A DNA stretch of 64,000 bases from Clostridiales bacterium (GCA_902362775.1 CABIXV010000002.1:249679-313678); one strand, 5' to 3'; counted from the stretch's first letter, positions 53,613 to 63,501 are shown. The notes: generated from the sequence alone by a model not told the origin. Numbers and translations: made by a program.

Positions 53613-53647
53613 AAAGACAGCGGACTGGTCGCAGTCCGCTGTCTTTT
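53612..53647. terminator. Bidirectional terminator between convergent genes
   Basis: AAAAGACAGCGGACTG (53612-53627) pairs with CAGTCCGCTGTCTTTT (53632-53647), loop GTCG. It serves the plus-strand XRE gene and the minus-strand anti-sigma-like gene. Confidence 0.85.
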
Positions 53648-53648
53648 C

Positions 53649-55325
53649 CTATTCCTCTGTCTCCACCCGCCGGACCGCCAGATAGTAGTGCTCCTCCTCC
53701 GGATTCAGCTCCACGGTCCGTATCCCGCTCTCCGGCTCAAACCCAAAGTTTTGCCGGACAATCTCAATCTGCTCCCGGTCCTCCAGAACGGCGCTCTGGC
53801 CGGTAAAGGTGAGGGCGGAGCCCAGCCTGGTCACCAGGTCATAGCCGTATACGCCCTCGTTTTCGGTGTGAGTACAATAGAAATCGAAGCTGGCATTCTT
53901 GACCAGTTGGGCAGTCACTTCCACTGTCCCGCCAGCGGGGATAGTCACTTCCCCCTCCAGATAACATACACGGTCTGCCACTTCAAAGTCCACCTCTTCC
54001 AGCCAGCCGGTTTCATACCGCTCCGCCGGGTCCTCTGACAGCAGGCCGTAGCTCATCAGATAGCCGCACAGCAGGCCGTAGTACATCTCAAAGTCCACCG
54101 TGGCCTGGACGGGGTGGTGCAGGCCCCACAGGTCCTCGCTCCACCGCTCCATATCCGTCTCATAGAGCAGGGCGGCCACCTCCCGAAGGGCGGTATCCAG
54201 ATCGCTCTCATACCGCTGGATATCCACCCCGGCCTCTATCTTTTTGTCCGTGTCCCAGCCCCCGGTGTTATAGCCCTGGGTGGTCATATTGGCCACGTCG
54301 TCCCCCAGGACAATTAAATAATAGGGTCGGTCGTGATCCCGTTCCCATTCCTGAGGAATGGAGAAGCTCTGGCCCATGATCCCCGCCTCCCGATCGTAGA
54401 AGCCGCCATGGAAGCCGTAGGAGAGAACAGTGGTCCTGTCATAGTCCAGCTCGAATTCCACCCGGAGGGTGGGGTTTGGAAGGTCGGCCTTCTCGTCCTG
54501 CTCCGGCCCCCAGGGATCAGTGAATCGATAGACCGTCACCGGCACGCCTGTCAGGTCCGGGTAATCCCCCAGGGCTCCCTCCAGATAGGAGCCGTCGGAC
54601 AGAAGATCCCGGTACGCCTCCCAGGAGTCCAGCCCCCGCAGGTTCAGCCGCTCCCCATCTGTCTGTCCCTCGGTGTCCTGAAAGCCGCCGGAGTATCCGC
54701 CGGGGTGAAGGACAGTTTCCAGTTCTTCGCCGTCCGCAGACAGGGTTGGCATCCGCTTCGTCAGGTCCCTCAGGGAGCTGACAAAGGGATAGAGCACCTG
54801 GAGTGTCTGCTCCTGGTCGGAGTGATTGGTCAGTACATAGCGGTCGCGAATCAGAAGGTCCGTGGACCGGCTGGAGTAACCCCCATCGGGGAAGCTCTCC
54901 CGGAGATCACTTAGGATCTTATCGTAGCTCTCCTCCCCCCAGGCCGCTTCTTCGGCGGCCATCTCCTCACTAGAGATCCACCGGGGTACCCAGGGTTGAA
55001 AGTCCAGAGTGATCTCCCGCTGGGCGGTGACAGCCCCGTTTTCCTCCGCCAAGGTCAGGGGAAACACCGGGCCTGCATAGGACATGAAATTGGTCACCCC
55101 GTCCACTCCGCTCCCGCCCAGGCCGTTGTTGGAGGAGTTCCCCCCCATCCGGGGCAGATACCACACTGCCGCCCCCGCCACCAGGCACAGACAGGCGGCC
55201 AGGGCGGTCCACCGCCTCCAGTGAGGGGCGGGCCGTTTTCCGGCCGGTCTCCGGGCCGCCTCATCTACCTTCTGGTCTGAAATGTCGCTCAGAGATTGAA
55301 AGATCCTCTCACTCTTGTCACTCAC
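53649..55325 (-). CDS. Putative anti-sigma factor, single-pass membrane protein
   Basis: 558 residues from a GTG that overlaps the sigma gene stop by 4 bases (GTGA). N-terminal 35 residues (SERIFQSLSDISDQKVDEAA) are cytoplasmic; one membrane helix WTALAACLCLVAGAAVWYLP near residue 38 is followed by a 500-residue outer domain without a recognised family. Gene order sigma then membrane protein is classic for ECF sigma/anti-sigma pairs. It would hold the sigma factor until an envelope signal arrives. Confidence 0.7.
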   Translation of the reverse strand: MSDKSERIFQSLSDISDQKVDEAARRPAGKRPAPHWRRWTALAACLCLVAGAAVWYLPRMGGNSSNNGLGGSGVDGVTNFMSYAGPVFPLTLAEENGAVTAQREITLDFQPWVPRWISSEEMAAEEAAWGEESYDKILSDLRESFPDGGYSSRSTDLLIRDRYVLTNHSDQEQTLQVLYPFVSSLRDLTKRMPTLSADGEELETVLHPGGYSGGFQDTEGQTDGERLNLRGLDSWEAYRDLLSDGSYLEGALGDYPDLTGVPVTVYRFTDPWGPEQDEKADLPNPTLRVEFELDYDRTTVLSYGFHGGFYDREAGIMGQSFSIPQEWERDHDRPYYLIVLGDDVANMTTQGYNTGGWDTDKKIEAGVDIQRYESDLDTALREVAALLYETDMERWSEDLWGLHHPVQATVDFEMYYGLLCGYLMSYGLLSEDPAERYETGWLEEVDFEVADRVCYLEGEVTIPAGGTVEVTAQLVKNASFDFYCTHTENEGVYGYDLVTRLGSALTFTGQSAVLEDREQIEIVRQNFGFEPESGIRTVELNPEEEHYYLAVRRVETEE

Positions 55326-55879
55326 ATCACTACCCCCTCTCGCTCCAGATACCGCTTCAGACCCGTCCGCAGGCGGAGCAGCCGCTGGCTCACCCGGTTT
55401 GGGGACCAGCCCAGCTGACCGGACAGCTCATCCAGCCGCTGTCCGTACCAGTACCGGCGGACAAACAGAACTCTGTCCTCTCTCGGCAGACCGTCCAGCC
55501 AGCGGTCAATGGTCCGGGAGAGCTCCCGCGCCTCTGTCTCCTCCTCGGCGCTGGGGACGGCTGGCACACAGTCCTCCAGCTCCAGTACCAGCGCCTCCAG
55601 CCCTTCTCCCCGCTTCTGGCTCTTTCGGGCCCGCCAGCGGTCGATGGACAAATTGCGGACCAATCGGACCAGATAGGCCCGCAGGGAGGCAGGCCGCTGG
55701 GGCGGCATGGTATTCCAGGCCCGGTGCCAGGTGTCGTTGACACACTCCTCCGCGTCCTCCCGGCTGGCCAGGATATTGTGGGACAGAGAGCGGCACAGCG
55801 TGCCGTATTTTTCGTCGGTGGCCGCAATGGCCCCCTCGTCCCGGGCCCAATACAGCTGGATGATGTCTGTGTCCTCCAC
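55322..55879 (-). CDS. ECF-type RNA polymerase sigma factor
   Basis: 185 residues from a GTG at 55879 with AAGGAGG 7 bases upstream (an ATG at 55909 would place that site inside the gene). Region 2: GTLCRSLSHNILASREDAEE, CVNDTWHRAWNTMPPQRP, LVRNLSIDRWRARK. Region 4: LDGLPREDRVLFVRRYWYGQ, LDELSGQLGWSPNRVSQRLL. Coupled to the downstream membrane protein. Targets unknown. The gap to 56116 shows no gene. Confidence 0.9.
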   Translation of the reverse strand: MEDTDIIQLYWARDEGAIAATDEKYGTLCRSLSHNILASREDAEECVNDTWHRAWNTMPPQRPASLRAYLVRLVRNLSIDRWRARKSQKRGEGLEALVLELEDCVPAVPSAEEETEARELSRTIDRWLDGLPREDRVLFVRRYWYGQRLDELSGQLGWSPNRVSQRLLRLRTGLKRYLEREGVVM

Positions 55880-56116
55880 GGCCGCACCTCCTTCCAAAAT
55901 CCTATTCATCCTTCTAGACGTAAAAGAACGCGCGATATGACATCGGATTGATTTTTTATTTTATCATGGGCCGGTGAAAAAAGCTACGAGGGGCGGACCT
56001 CGGGTGCCGGTCCCCTAGCTGTATTTTTTTGTTTACTTTCACATGGTAGCCTGTTAAAATATAGAAGTGTGGAGATATCCCCCACCCTTGGAATCATCGG
56101 GAGAAAGGAGCCTGTT

Positions 56117-56410
56117 ATGTCAAAATTTTTGGATAAAGAGGCCAGCGATACCCTGTATCGCGCCATTTTGACCCTGAAGGACGAGGACGAGTGCCGCCGC
56201 TTTCTCCAGGACCTGTGTACCGTGTCCGAGCTGAAGGCCATGGAGCAGCGGATGGAAGTGGCCATGCTGCTGGATGAGGGCCTGATTTACAGCGACATTC
56301 TGGAAAAGACTGGGGCCTCCAGCGCTACCATCAGCCGGGTGAACCGGTGCCTCCACTACGGGGCGGAGGGCTATCAGCGGGTCATCCCCCGCCTGAAGGA
56401 GCGGCGGTGA
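56117..56410 (+). CDS. YerC/YecD-type TrpR-like regulator
   Basis: 97 residues from ATG 56117 (GAAAGGAG upstream). LQDLCTVSELKAMEQRMEVA, MLLDEGLIYSDILEKTGASS and ATISRVNRCLHYGAEGY are the hallmark of the YerC/YecD family, a Trp-repressor-like DNA-binding fold of Firmicutes. Its stop overlaps the methyltransferase start (TGATG). Confidence 0.92.
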   Translation: MSKFLDKEASDTLYRAILTLKDEDECRRFLQDLCTVSELKAMEQRMEVAMLLDEGLIYSDILEKTGASSATISRVNRCLHYGAEGYQRVIPRLKERR

Positions 56411-57162
56411 TGAACAGCTACCGCTTTCTGGCCGGCTGCTATGACCAGCTGACCTATGATGTCCGCTATCCCGCCTGGGCCGACTATATCGAAAAGCACT
56501 TCCGCCGCCAGCCCCTGCCAGGCAGGACGGTGCTGGACCTGGCCTGCGGCACGGGCTCCCTCACCCGGGAGCTGGCCTTGCGGGGCTATGAGATGATCGG
56601 AGTGGACCAGTCGCCGGAGATGCTGGCCGAGGCGGCGGAGAAAAACCGGGGCGCCGCCCCCATTGAGCCCATCTTCCTGTGCCAGACCATGGAGAGGCTG
56701 GACCTGTACGGCACCATCGACGCCTGCGTGTGTTGCCTGGACAGCGTCAACTATGTTACCGACCCGAAAAAGCTCCAGCGGGCCTTTGAGCGGGTCCACC
56801 TGTTTCTCATGCCTGGGGGTCTGTTTCTCTTTGACGTAAACACGGTGGAAAAACTGGAGGGGCTGGATGGTCAGGTCTTTTTAGATGAAACTGAGGACGC
56901 CTACTGCGTCTGGCGGGCGGAGTACTCCCGGCGCGGCCGCATCTGTTCCTATTTCATGGATATTTTCCAGTTGGACGAAAGGACCGGCCAGTGGGCGCGG
57001 GGGGAGGAGCTCCACCGGGAGCGGGCCTACACCACGGAGGAGCTGACGGCCATGCTCCGGCAGGCGGGTTTTTCCCAAATCAGGATATTCGGAGAATTGA
57101 AAATGCGTCCCCCCGTGGACGGGGAACAGCGCGTTTTTTTCACTGCGAGAAAGGACAAGTAA
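56410..57162 (+). CDS. Class I SAM-dependent methyltransferase
   Basis: 250 residues from ATG 56410, coupled to the yerC-like gene. SAM motif I VLDLACGTGSLTRELALRGY near residue 40, motif II acidic GVDQSPEML, and post-motif LFLMPGGLFLFDVNT. Substrate unknown; in many Clostridia this methyltransferase stands between yerC-like and hslO genes. Confidence 0.88.
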   Translation: MNSYRFLAGCYDQLTYDVRYPAWADYIEKHFRRQPLPGRTVLDLACGTGSLTRELALRGYEMIGVDQSPEMLAEAAEKNRGAAPIEPIFLCQTMERLDLYGTIDACVCCLDSVNYVTDPKKLQRAFERVHLFLMPGGLFLFDVNTVEKLEGLDGQVFLDETEDAYCVWRAEYSRRGRICSYFMDIFQLDERTGQWARGEELHRERAYTTEELTAMLRQAGFSQIRIFGELKMRPPVDGEQRVFFTARKDK

Positions 57163-57167
57163 TATCT

Positions 57168-58046
57168 ATGCGCGACGAAATCGTAAGAGCAATAACCGGC
57201 GACGGCCTGGTCAAAGCTGTCGCTGTCACCGGACGGGACGTGGTGGAGCGGGCTCGAAACATCCACAAGCTGCTGCCCATGTCCACCGCCGCCCTGGGGC
57301 GGGCTCTGCTGGGGGCCTCTATGATGGGCGACATGCTCAAGGAGGAGCAGGGCTCCCTCACCCTTCAAATCAAGGGGGGCGGCCCCCTGGGCACCATTTT
57401 GGCGGTGTCCGACTATGAGGGCAACGTCCGGGGCTATGTCCAGCACCCCCAGGTGGACCTGATGGAGAAGTACCGGGGCAAGCTGGACGTGGGGGCCGCG
57501 GTGGGGACCGACGGCACCCTTACCGTCATCAAGGACATCGGACTGAAGGAGCCCTATGTGGGGTCTATCGGTCTGTTTTCCGGTGAGATCGCTGACGACT
57601 TGGCCATGTACTTTGTGGAGAGCGAGCAGATCCCAACCGCCTGTGCCCTGGGTGTACTGGTAGGGCTGGACCAGTCTGTCACCGCTGCTGGCGGCTATCT
57701 CATCCAGCTTCTGCCTGGCGCCGACGAGGAGATGATATCCAAGATAGAGGCCGGGGTCCATGCCATGGGCTCGGTCAGCCACGCTCTAGCCGATGGACTG
57801 GACGGCGAGGGATTGCTGAAAGCGGTACTAAAGGACTTTGAGCTGGAGATCCTGGAGAAGCATCCGGTGGAGTACCGGTGCTACTGCTCCCGAGACCGGG
57901 TGACCCGCGCCCTCATCAGCATGGGGCGGCAAGAGCTGTCCGGACTGATCGCCGAGCAGGGCCAGGCGGAGCTGTCCTGCCAGTTTTGCGACAAAGTGTA
58001 CCGCTACTCCAGGGAGGAACTGGAGGACATTTTGGCCAATATGTGA
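57168..58046 (+). CDS. hslO: Hsp33 redox-regulated chaperone
   Basis: 292 residues. The C-terminal zinc/redox switch is complete: CYC near residue 242 and CQFC near 275. N-terminal holdase domain RAITGDGLVKAVAVTGRDVV, LQIKGGGPLGTILAVSDYEG. Oxidation releases zinc and activates the holdase in the cytoplasm. ATG 57168 chosen as the family start. Confidence 0.95.
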   Translation: MRDEIVRAITGDGLVKAVAVTGRDVVERARNIHKLLPMSTAALGRALLGASMMGDMLKEEQGSLTLQIKGGGPLGTILAVSDYEGNVRGYVQHPQVDLMEKYRGKLDVGAAVGTDGTLTVIKDIGLKEPYVGSIGLFSGEIADDLAMYFVESEQIPTACALGVLVGLDQSVTAAGGYLIQLLPGADEEMISKIEAGVHAMGSVSHALADGLDGEGLLKAVLKDFELEILEKHPVEYRCYCSRDRVTRALISMGRQELSGLIAEQGQAELSCQFCDKVYRYSREELEDILANM

Positions 58047-58048
58047 GC

Positions 58049-58080
58049 ATCAGGGCTGGCCCAGGTGGGCCAGCCCTGAT
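58049..58080 (+). terminator. Terminator after hslO
   Basis: ATCAGGGCTGGCCC (58049-58062) pairs with GGGCCAGCCCTGAT (58067-58080), then CTTCTCTTTTC. Confidence 0.85.
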
Positions 58081-58135
58081 CTTCTCTTTTCGTAAACAGC
58101 TTGCGCGGCTCCAGGACTCTGTTTTAATTTTAGAA

Positions 58136-58163
58136 GATGCCGGAAGGATATCCTTCCGGCATC
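58136..58163. terminator. Perfect palindrome/terminator after the DUF11 protein gene
   Basis: GATGCCGGAAGGAT (58136-58149) and ATCCTTCCGGCATC (58150-58163) are exact complements without a loop, 7 bases past the minus-strand stop. On the minus strand a weak TTCTA(A) follows. Confidence 0.65.
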
Positions 58164-58170
58164 TCTCTTT

Positions 58171-61100
58171 TCAGCAGGGCAGTTGGCGGTGCCGGGGCAT
58201 CGGGCCCTGGCACCAGGGCCTCCACACCACCGTGGCCGCCGATGCCTCGTTGTCCTCGGGCCTCAACTCCAGGGACAGAGCAGTTACCGCCGCCCGGTTG
58301 ACAAGGACGCCCTGGGCACAGGCATCCACCTGCCCGGCCAGCAGCAAGGACCGGGATTGCCCGGAGGGGATATCCCCCAGCTCGTAGCTGCCAATCCAGG
58401 GCTGCCAGGTGCCGCCGCCGTCGGGTGACACCATCACCCCATTCAACTCCGCCGGCAGTTGGTCTGTCACTACCGCTTGCAGCGCCGTTTCTGGCCCCAG
58501 GTTGGTCACCTGAAGCACATAGACCAGCGTCTGACAAGGCTGGACGTAACCTGGCGCCCACTTGCTCAACTGTAGATCCGTGCCGCCCGCGATGGGTACC
58601 ATGCTGGTGGATGAGTTATTTGTGGGATCTGGATCCGGCGTAGTGCTGGACACGACGGCCGTGTTGGTGACACTGGTTCGGGCCTCCACCGCCAATCCAC
58701 CCTGGATCAGGAAGGACCGCGCCCCACCCTCCGGCAATTCTCCAATAGGATAGCTCCCGCTCCAGGGGCCCCAGGTGGCTCCGCCATCCAAGGAGAACTC
58801 TACATTGGACAGCTCCGGCGGAGTGATATCCGCCAATATTACCCCTTGGGCAGTGCTCGGCCCCCGGTTGGTCACCAAGATAGTATAGGTCAAGCTCTGA
58901 CCGGGCTGGACCGGGTCCACGGGCCCCGTCTTGACCACCGCCAGGTCAGCCGTCTGGAGCACCGGAGTCACATCAGTGGAACTGTTGTTGCTGGGGTCCG
59001 GGTCCGGGGTAGTAGAGGCCACCACCGCTGTGTTGACCAGGGTATCTCCCGCAGTTGTGCTTACAGTGCCCCGCAGCAGGACCGAGCGGCTCTGTCCGGC
59101 GGGCAGGATGCCCAACCCATAGGGGCTGGACCAGGGTGCCCAGGTGGCCCCGTTATCCAACGAGAACTCCTGTCCCAGCAGGGCGGCCGGAACCGAGTCG
59201 GTCAGAATCACATTCTGTCCGTCCGAGGGGCCGCTGTTTCCCACCGTGATGGTGTACTGGAACTGCTGGCCGGGCACCGCGGGAGAGGTCCCGCCCTCCT
59301 TTACCACACTCAGATTGGCGGACTGCTCCACCTCCACCGGTGCGGTATCCGTGTTGTTGTCCGGATTTGGGTCCGGTGTAGTGCTGGATACTACCGCGGT
59401 GTTGGACAAGGGGCCAGCCTGGGCCGAGGGGGACACAGTCCCTCGGATAAGGACTGTCCTGTTGTCCCCCGGCAGCAGGGTATGCAGCGGATAGGGGCTG
59501 GACCAGGGTGCCCAAGTGATCCCTCCGTCCATGGAGAGCTCGGGCCCCAGAAGGGCACCCGGCGTCTGGTCCGCCAGTTCCACGTCCTGGGCAGCGGAGG
59601 GGCCCGCATTGGTCACTATCATGGTATAGACCAGGGGCTCCCCCGCCCGAACCGCCACCGGCAGCCCCGTCTTGACCACCGCCAGGTCAGCGGAAACGTC
59701 TACCGGGATCCGTACCGTGTCACTGTTGTTGCCGGGGTCCGGGTCCGGGGTGCTGCTGGACACGGTCGCGGTGTTTTCCACCAGGCCCTCCGCGTCCATG
59801 CTCACCGTCCCCCGGATGAGCACCTGTATCTGCCGCCCATTGGCGATGGTCCCCAGGGCATAGCTTCCCGTCCACGGCTGCCAGCTGGCCCCGTTGTCCA
59901 GAGAGAACTCCTGCCCCAGCAGAAGGGCGGGCAGCATATCGGTGATCTGGCCATCCACCGCCGGGTCCGGGCCCAGATTTTGGACCAGGATAGAATAAGT
60001 CAGCAACTGACCATGGATAGCCGGATTCGGGGAAGCGATCTTAGTTACTGCCAAGTCGGCGGCAGTGTTTACTGGGGTCAGCTCCGTGGCTGTGTTGTTG
60101 GTGGGATCTGGGTCTGGAGTGTCGCTGGTAATGGTCACGGTGTTCTGGATGGTCTCAGCGGCATCCGCTCTCACCGTCCCCCGGAGGACAACGGTCCGTG
60201 CGCCGCCCGCCGGCAGGGTGCCCAGGGACAGAGACCCGGTCCAGGATCGGAAGGTCACACCATCCAGAGAATACTCCCCGTTGGACAGCTGGTCAGGTAG
60301 TGGGTCGGTAAGGCGGACGTTCTGTCCGTCCGCCGGCCCCAGATTGGAAACTTCCACGGTATAGGTCAGTACCCCGCCCGCAGATACCGGACTGGGCGCC
60401 CCGGTCTTGGTAACCGCCAGGTCGGCGGCCAGGTCAACGGGTGTAATATCCGTGGAGGTATTGTTACTGGGGTCCGGGTCCGGGGTGGGACTGGTCACGG
60501 CAGCCGTGTTGACAATGGTCTGGCCGGCCGCAGGGCTGACTACGCCCCGCAGCAGCACCACTCTGGCCACCCCTGGTATCAAAGTCCCCAGGGGGAGAGT
60601 TGGGCTCCACGGCTGCCAAGTGGCTCCGTTGTCCAGCGACCACTCCAGGCCGTCCAGGCCAGCGGGCTGCTGATCCTCTAAGGTGACATCTACCGCGCTG
60701 GAGGGGCCGGCGTTGCCCACCGCGAAAGTATAGGTCACCAGGTCCCCCGGACGGGCTGGTTTGGGCGCGCCCAGCTTCAGCAGAGACAGGTCCGCCTCCT
60801 CCCCCACCGGCACCTCTACGGTGTCTGTGTTATTGGACAGGTCCGGGTCAAAGGTAGGAGAACTGACTACGGCGGTATTGACGATGCTCCCCGTGGCCGC
60901 TGGGTCCACGGTCCCACGGATCAACACTGTGACGCTGTCCCCTGACGGGATGTCACCCAGAGGGGTCGAGCCGGCCCAGGGCTGCCAGGTGCTTCCCCCA
61001 TCCAGGGAGAACTGGGGGGACAGCATCTCTGGGGGAACTGTGTCAGTGAGTTGGGCATCCTGTGCCGGGTCGGGGCCATTGTTATAGTTTTTGATGCTGT

Positions 61101-62268
61101 ACGTCAGCGGTCCCCCCGCAGTAGCGGGATTGGGGTCCGCCGTCTTGGTCATCTGCAAGTCCGCTGTGGGCTCCACCACCGCCCGGGGGCAGATGGCCCC
61201 GTCGTTAAAGGAGGCAAAAAAGGTGGTGGAGAAGGGCACTCCTACGGCAGTGTTGCCACTGTGGGTATAGCGGTATACCGTTCCGTCGTTGTTGGCGATG
61301 GCGTAGACAGTCCCGGTGCTGTCTATGACCACCGCGCCGAAAGACGCATTTGGATTGGGGGCGGTGGTGGACAGGGCCGTGACCTGGCCAGTGGTGGGGA
61401 CGATTCGAGTGAGCACCCCGTTGCGCTGCACACCGTACAGGTTTCCGTCCGCCGGGTCGTAGGCCCAGTCACTGATGTTGACCGCGGAGGACAGGGGCGT
61501 GCCATAGTTTGCCGTCTGCTCCACATAGCCCGCTCTGGGGTCTGCCAGCTTCAAATAGGTGGCCGAACCGGGACGCAGATCCACTGTGTAGTAGCGGGCC
61601 GCGTCATTGATATACAGGTAAAAGAATCCGGCCGCGTCAAAGGTCCCGGTGTTGTAGCCGGCAGCCGGCAGTCCGTTAGGGCGAGTCAGTTGGGTCAGGG
61701 TCCCGTCCCCATCTACACGCACCAGGTTGTTGGTCGTCTGGTCATAGCCATAGAGATAGTTGTCCAGGGGACTGTACCCAATGGCGTTTACATCGTGGGC
61801 TGGGTCTACCGCCCCGCGCAGCACCGACTGCCCCGTGACCAAATCGATGTCGTACCAGTTGGTGGGCCGCCCTACAAACTGAATCATCCGGCTGGAGCAG
61901 GGCAGCGGTGCGCTCAGGGCGTCGTGTCCGAAGTTCTGTCCGGAGATCTCCGCATTGGATTCCACTTGAGCGGCAGTCACGGTAACATCCGCTTTGCGCG
62001 GAGTATTGGAGTGGAGATAGCCCGCCGGCTGTGGAAAAGCTGAGGGCGGACATGAGGTGGGTTGGACCACCGGCTCATATATCGTATAACTGCCGGCGGC
62101 CGCCACAGAGAAGGAATAGCGGCCAAAGGCATCGGTCTGCACAGTAGTACAGCTGCCTACGGCCCTGTATAATGTCATGGAAACGCCGGGGATCCCCGGT
62201 TCGCCCCCGTCAAACTGACCATTTCGGTCCAGGTCGTCATAGACGACCCCGGTGATGGTGGCTGGCAT
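58171..62268 (-). CDS. Giant surface-type protein: SdrD-B-like head, beta-propeller-like region, eight DUF11 repeats
   Basis: 1365 residues. Residues 5-110 resemble an SdrD B-type domain (GVVYDDLDRNGQFDGGEPGI, GVSMTLYRAVGS). Residues 120-370 look like a propeller-type DUF6923 domain (NWYDIDLVTGQSVLRGAVDP, NLYGVQRNGVLTRI). From about residue 372 eight repeats of about 122 residues follow, each with (A)DLxVxKxG start, FSLDxGxTWxPW middle and TPDPDPxNNT end, the DUF11 pattern. There is no signal peptide, LPXTG or membrane anchor. GGGAG is 11 bases before the ATG. Possible roles: spore surface fibre released by mother-cell lysis, or adhesion. Confidence 0.85.
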   Translation of the reverse strand: MPATITGVVYDDLDRNGQFDGGEPGIPGVSMTLYRAVGSCTTVQTDAFGRYSFSVAAAGSYTIYEPVVQPTSCPPSAFPQPAGYLHSNTPRKADVTVTAAQVESNAEISGQNFGHDALSAPLPCSSRMIQFVGRPTNWYDIDLVTGQSVLRGAVDPAHDVNAIGYSPLDNYLYGYDQTTNNLVRVDGDGTLTQLTRPNGLPAAGYNTGTFDAAGFFYLYINDAARYYTVDLRPGSATYLKLADPRAGYVEQTANYGTPLSSAVNISDWAYDPADGNLYGVQRNGVLTRIVPTTGQVTALSTTAPNPNASFGAVVIDSTGTVYAIANNDGTVYRYTHSGNTAVGVPFSTTFFASFNDGAICPRAVVEPTADLQMTKTADPNPATAGGPLTYSIKNYNNGPDPAQDAQLTDTVPPEMLSPQFSLDGGSTWQPWAGSTPLGDIPSGDSVTVLIRGTVDPAATGSIVNTAVVSSPTFDPDLSNNTDTVEVPVGEEADLSLLKLGAPKPARPGDLVTYTFAVGNAGPSSAVDVTLEDQQPAGLDGLEWSLDNGATWQPWSPTLPLGTLIPGVARVVLLRGVVSPAAGQTIVNTAAVTSPTPDPDPSNNTSTDITPVDLAADLAVTKTGAPSPVSAGGVLTYTVEVSNLGPADGQNVRLTDPLPDQLSNGEYSLDGVTFRSWTGSLSLGTLPAGGARTVVLRGTVRADAAETIQNTVTITSDTPDPDPTNNTATELTPVNTAADLAVTKIASPNPAIHGQLLTYSILVQNLGPDPAVDGQITDMLPALLLGQEFSLDNGASWQPWTGSYALGTIANGRQIQVLIRGTVSMDAEGLVENTATVSSSTPDPDPGNNSDTVRIPVDVSADLAVVKTGLPVAVRAGEPLVYTMIVTNAGPSAAQDVELADQTPGALLGPELSMDGGITWAPWSSPYPLHTLLPGDNRTVLIRGTVSPSAQAGPLSNTAVVSSTTPDPNPDNNTDTAPVEVEQSANLSVVKEGGTSPAVPGQQFQYTITVGNSGPSDGQNVILTDSVPAALLGQEFSLDNGATWAPWSSPYGLGILPAGQSRSVLLRGTVSTTAGDTLVNTAVVASTTPDPDPSNNSSTDVTPVLQTADLAVVKTGPVDPVQPGQSLTYTILVTNRGPSTAQGVILADITPPELSNVEFSLDGGATWGPWSGSYPIGELPEGGARSFLIQGGLAVEARTSVTNTAVVSSTTPDPDPTNNSSTSMVPIAGGTDLQLSKWAPGYVQPCQTLVYVLQVTNLGPETALQAVVTDQLPAELNGVMVSPDGGGTWQPWIGSYELGDIPSGQSRSLLLAGQVDACAQGVLVNRAAVTALSLELRPEDNEASAATVVWRPWCQGPMPRHRQLPC

Positions 62269-62648
62269 TTGAAATACATCTCCCTGTTAAAATTGGCGGC
62301 TGAAAATTGGCCTACGCCGCCACTCCATATTATGCCATGCCGCCTTCTTAGGGCACTTGGACCGGGTATTCGAAGGCTCCCGCCTCAGAAACAGCTTCAA
62401 AAGGAGCGATCTTTTTTCCTGCCAGCAATAGCCCAGGCTCTATTTTCTCCTGAGCAATACACGATGGATGAAATGCCCTCTCACATGGAAACATCTTTTC
62501 ATGTAAGAGAGCGTTTTGTCGTTCCAGGGCACAAGGTTCCTGTCCCTTTGGTAAGTTTGGTATCAATTTGCAACATAAGCCCTGCAAAAGAGGATACGAA
62601 CCGACCCTGAACGGTTACACTAAGAGGAAACATGGAAAGGAGCGGGAC
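62269..62648. other. Intergenic region between the DUF11 protein gene and the tyrosine recombinase gene
   Basis: 380 bases, AT-richer than the flanks, serving two divergent starts. It holds a loose dyad near 62475-62512 (CTCTCACATG ... CATGTAAGAGAG) and repeated AGGGCAC words at about 62350 and 62527. No gene and no confidently placed promoter. Confidence 0.4.
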
Positions 62649-63494
62649 ATGAAAAACAGGAGTATCAGCGGAGAGCATCTGATCCGGTTTCGGAAGCGGC
62701 TGGAAGATGAGGAGCGAAGCGCGGCGACGGTAGAGAAATACCTGCGGGATGTGGCGCAGTTCGCGTCCTTTCTGGCGGGCGGCGTAGTAACCAAGGCCTC
62801 CGTTGCCCGGTGGAAGGAGCGCTTGCTAGAGGAGGGCCAGTCTCCCTCTACGGTGAACGGCAAGCTGACGGCGCTGGACCGCTTTCTGGCCTTTGCCGGC
62901 TGGGCGGACTGCCGGGTGCGTCACCTGAAGCTGCAGCGGCGGCTGTTCCGGGACTCGGACCGGGAGCTGACACGGGAGGAGTACGGCCGTCTTGTAGCGG
63001 CGGCGGGCGCGGCCGGAAAGGAGCGGCTGGAGCTGCTGCTGGAGAGCGTCTGTGCCACCGGGGTCCGGGTGTCCGAGGTAAGATATCTCACTGTGGAGGC
63101 CGCCCAGCGGGGCAGAGCAGAGATATCTCTCAAGGGCAAGATCCGTGCCATTCTCATCCCTGGCAAGCTGTGCCGCAAGCTGCTGAAATACGCCAGGAAA
63201 CAAAAAATCGCCTCCGGTGAGATATTCCTCACCAGAGGCGGAAAGAGCTTATCCAGGAAACAGATCTGGGCGGAGATGAAGGGGCTCTGCCAGAAAGCTG
63301 GGGTAGCCTCCTCCAAGGTCTTTCCCCATAATCTGCGCCACCTATTCGCCCGAACCTTCTACCGGGCATGCCGGGACGTGGCCAAGCTGGCCGATGTGTT
63401 GGGCCACTCCTCCATTGAAACGACCCGTATCTACCTCATCTCTACTGGCGCCGAGCACGCCCGCGCCTTGGAGCGGTTGAGGCTGGTGTCCTAG
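62649..63494 (+). CDS. Tyrosine recombinase (XerC/D-like integrase)
   Basis: 281 residues from ATG 62649 (GAAAGGAGC upstream). N-terminal SAM-like core-binding domain (LEDEERSAATVEKYLRDVAQ). Catalytic set: Arg in ATGVRVSEVRYL, Lys in SLKGKIRAILIP, HNLRH in FPHNLRHLFAR, His in LGHSSIETT, and the nucleophile in TRIYL. It lacks phage-type extra arms, so it may act on short sites. Three copies of a 19-20 base repeat lie directly downstream. Confidence 0.9.
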   Translation: MKNRSISGEHLIRFRKRLEDEERSAATVEKYLRDVAQFASFLAGGVVTKASVARWKERLLEEGQSPSTVNGKLTALDRFLAFAGWADCRVRHLKLQRRLFRDSDRELTREEYGRLVAAAGAAGKERLELLLESVCATGVRVSEVRYLTVEAAQRGRAEISLKGKIRAILIPGKLCRKLLKYARKQKIASGEIFLTRGGKSLSRKQIWAEMKGLCQKAGVASSKVFPHNLRHLFARTFYRACRDVAKLADVLGHSSIETTRIYLISTGAEHARALERLRLVS

Positions 63495-63501
63495 CCTTAT
63501 A

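Noticed and set aside
58846..62043. Plus-strand frames of 484 and 330 residues opposite the DUF11 gene.
   Set aside because: They mirror the repeats on the other strand and have no start signals or domains.
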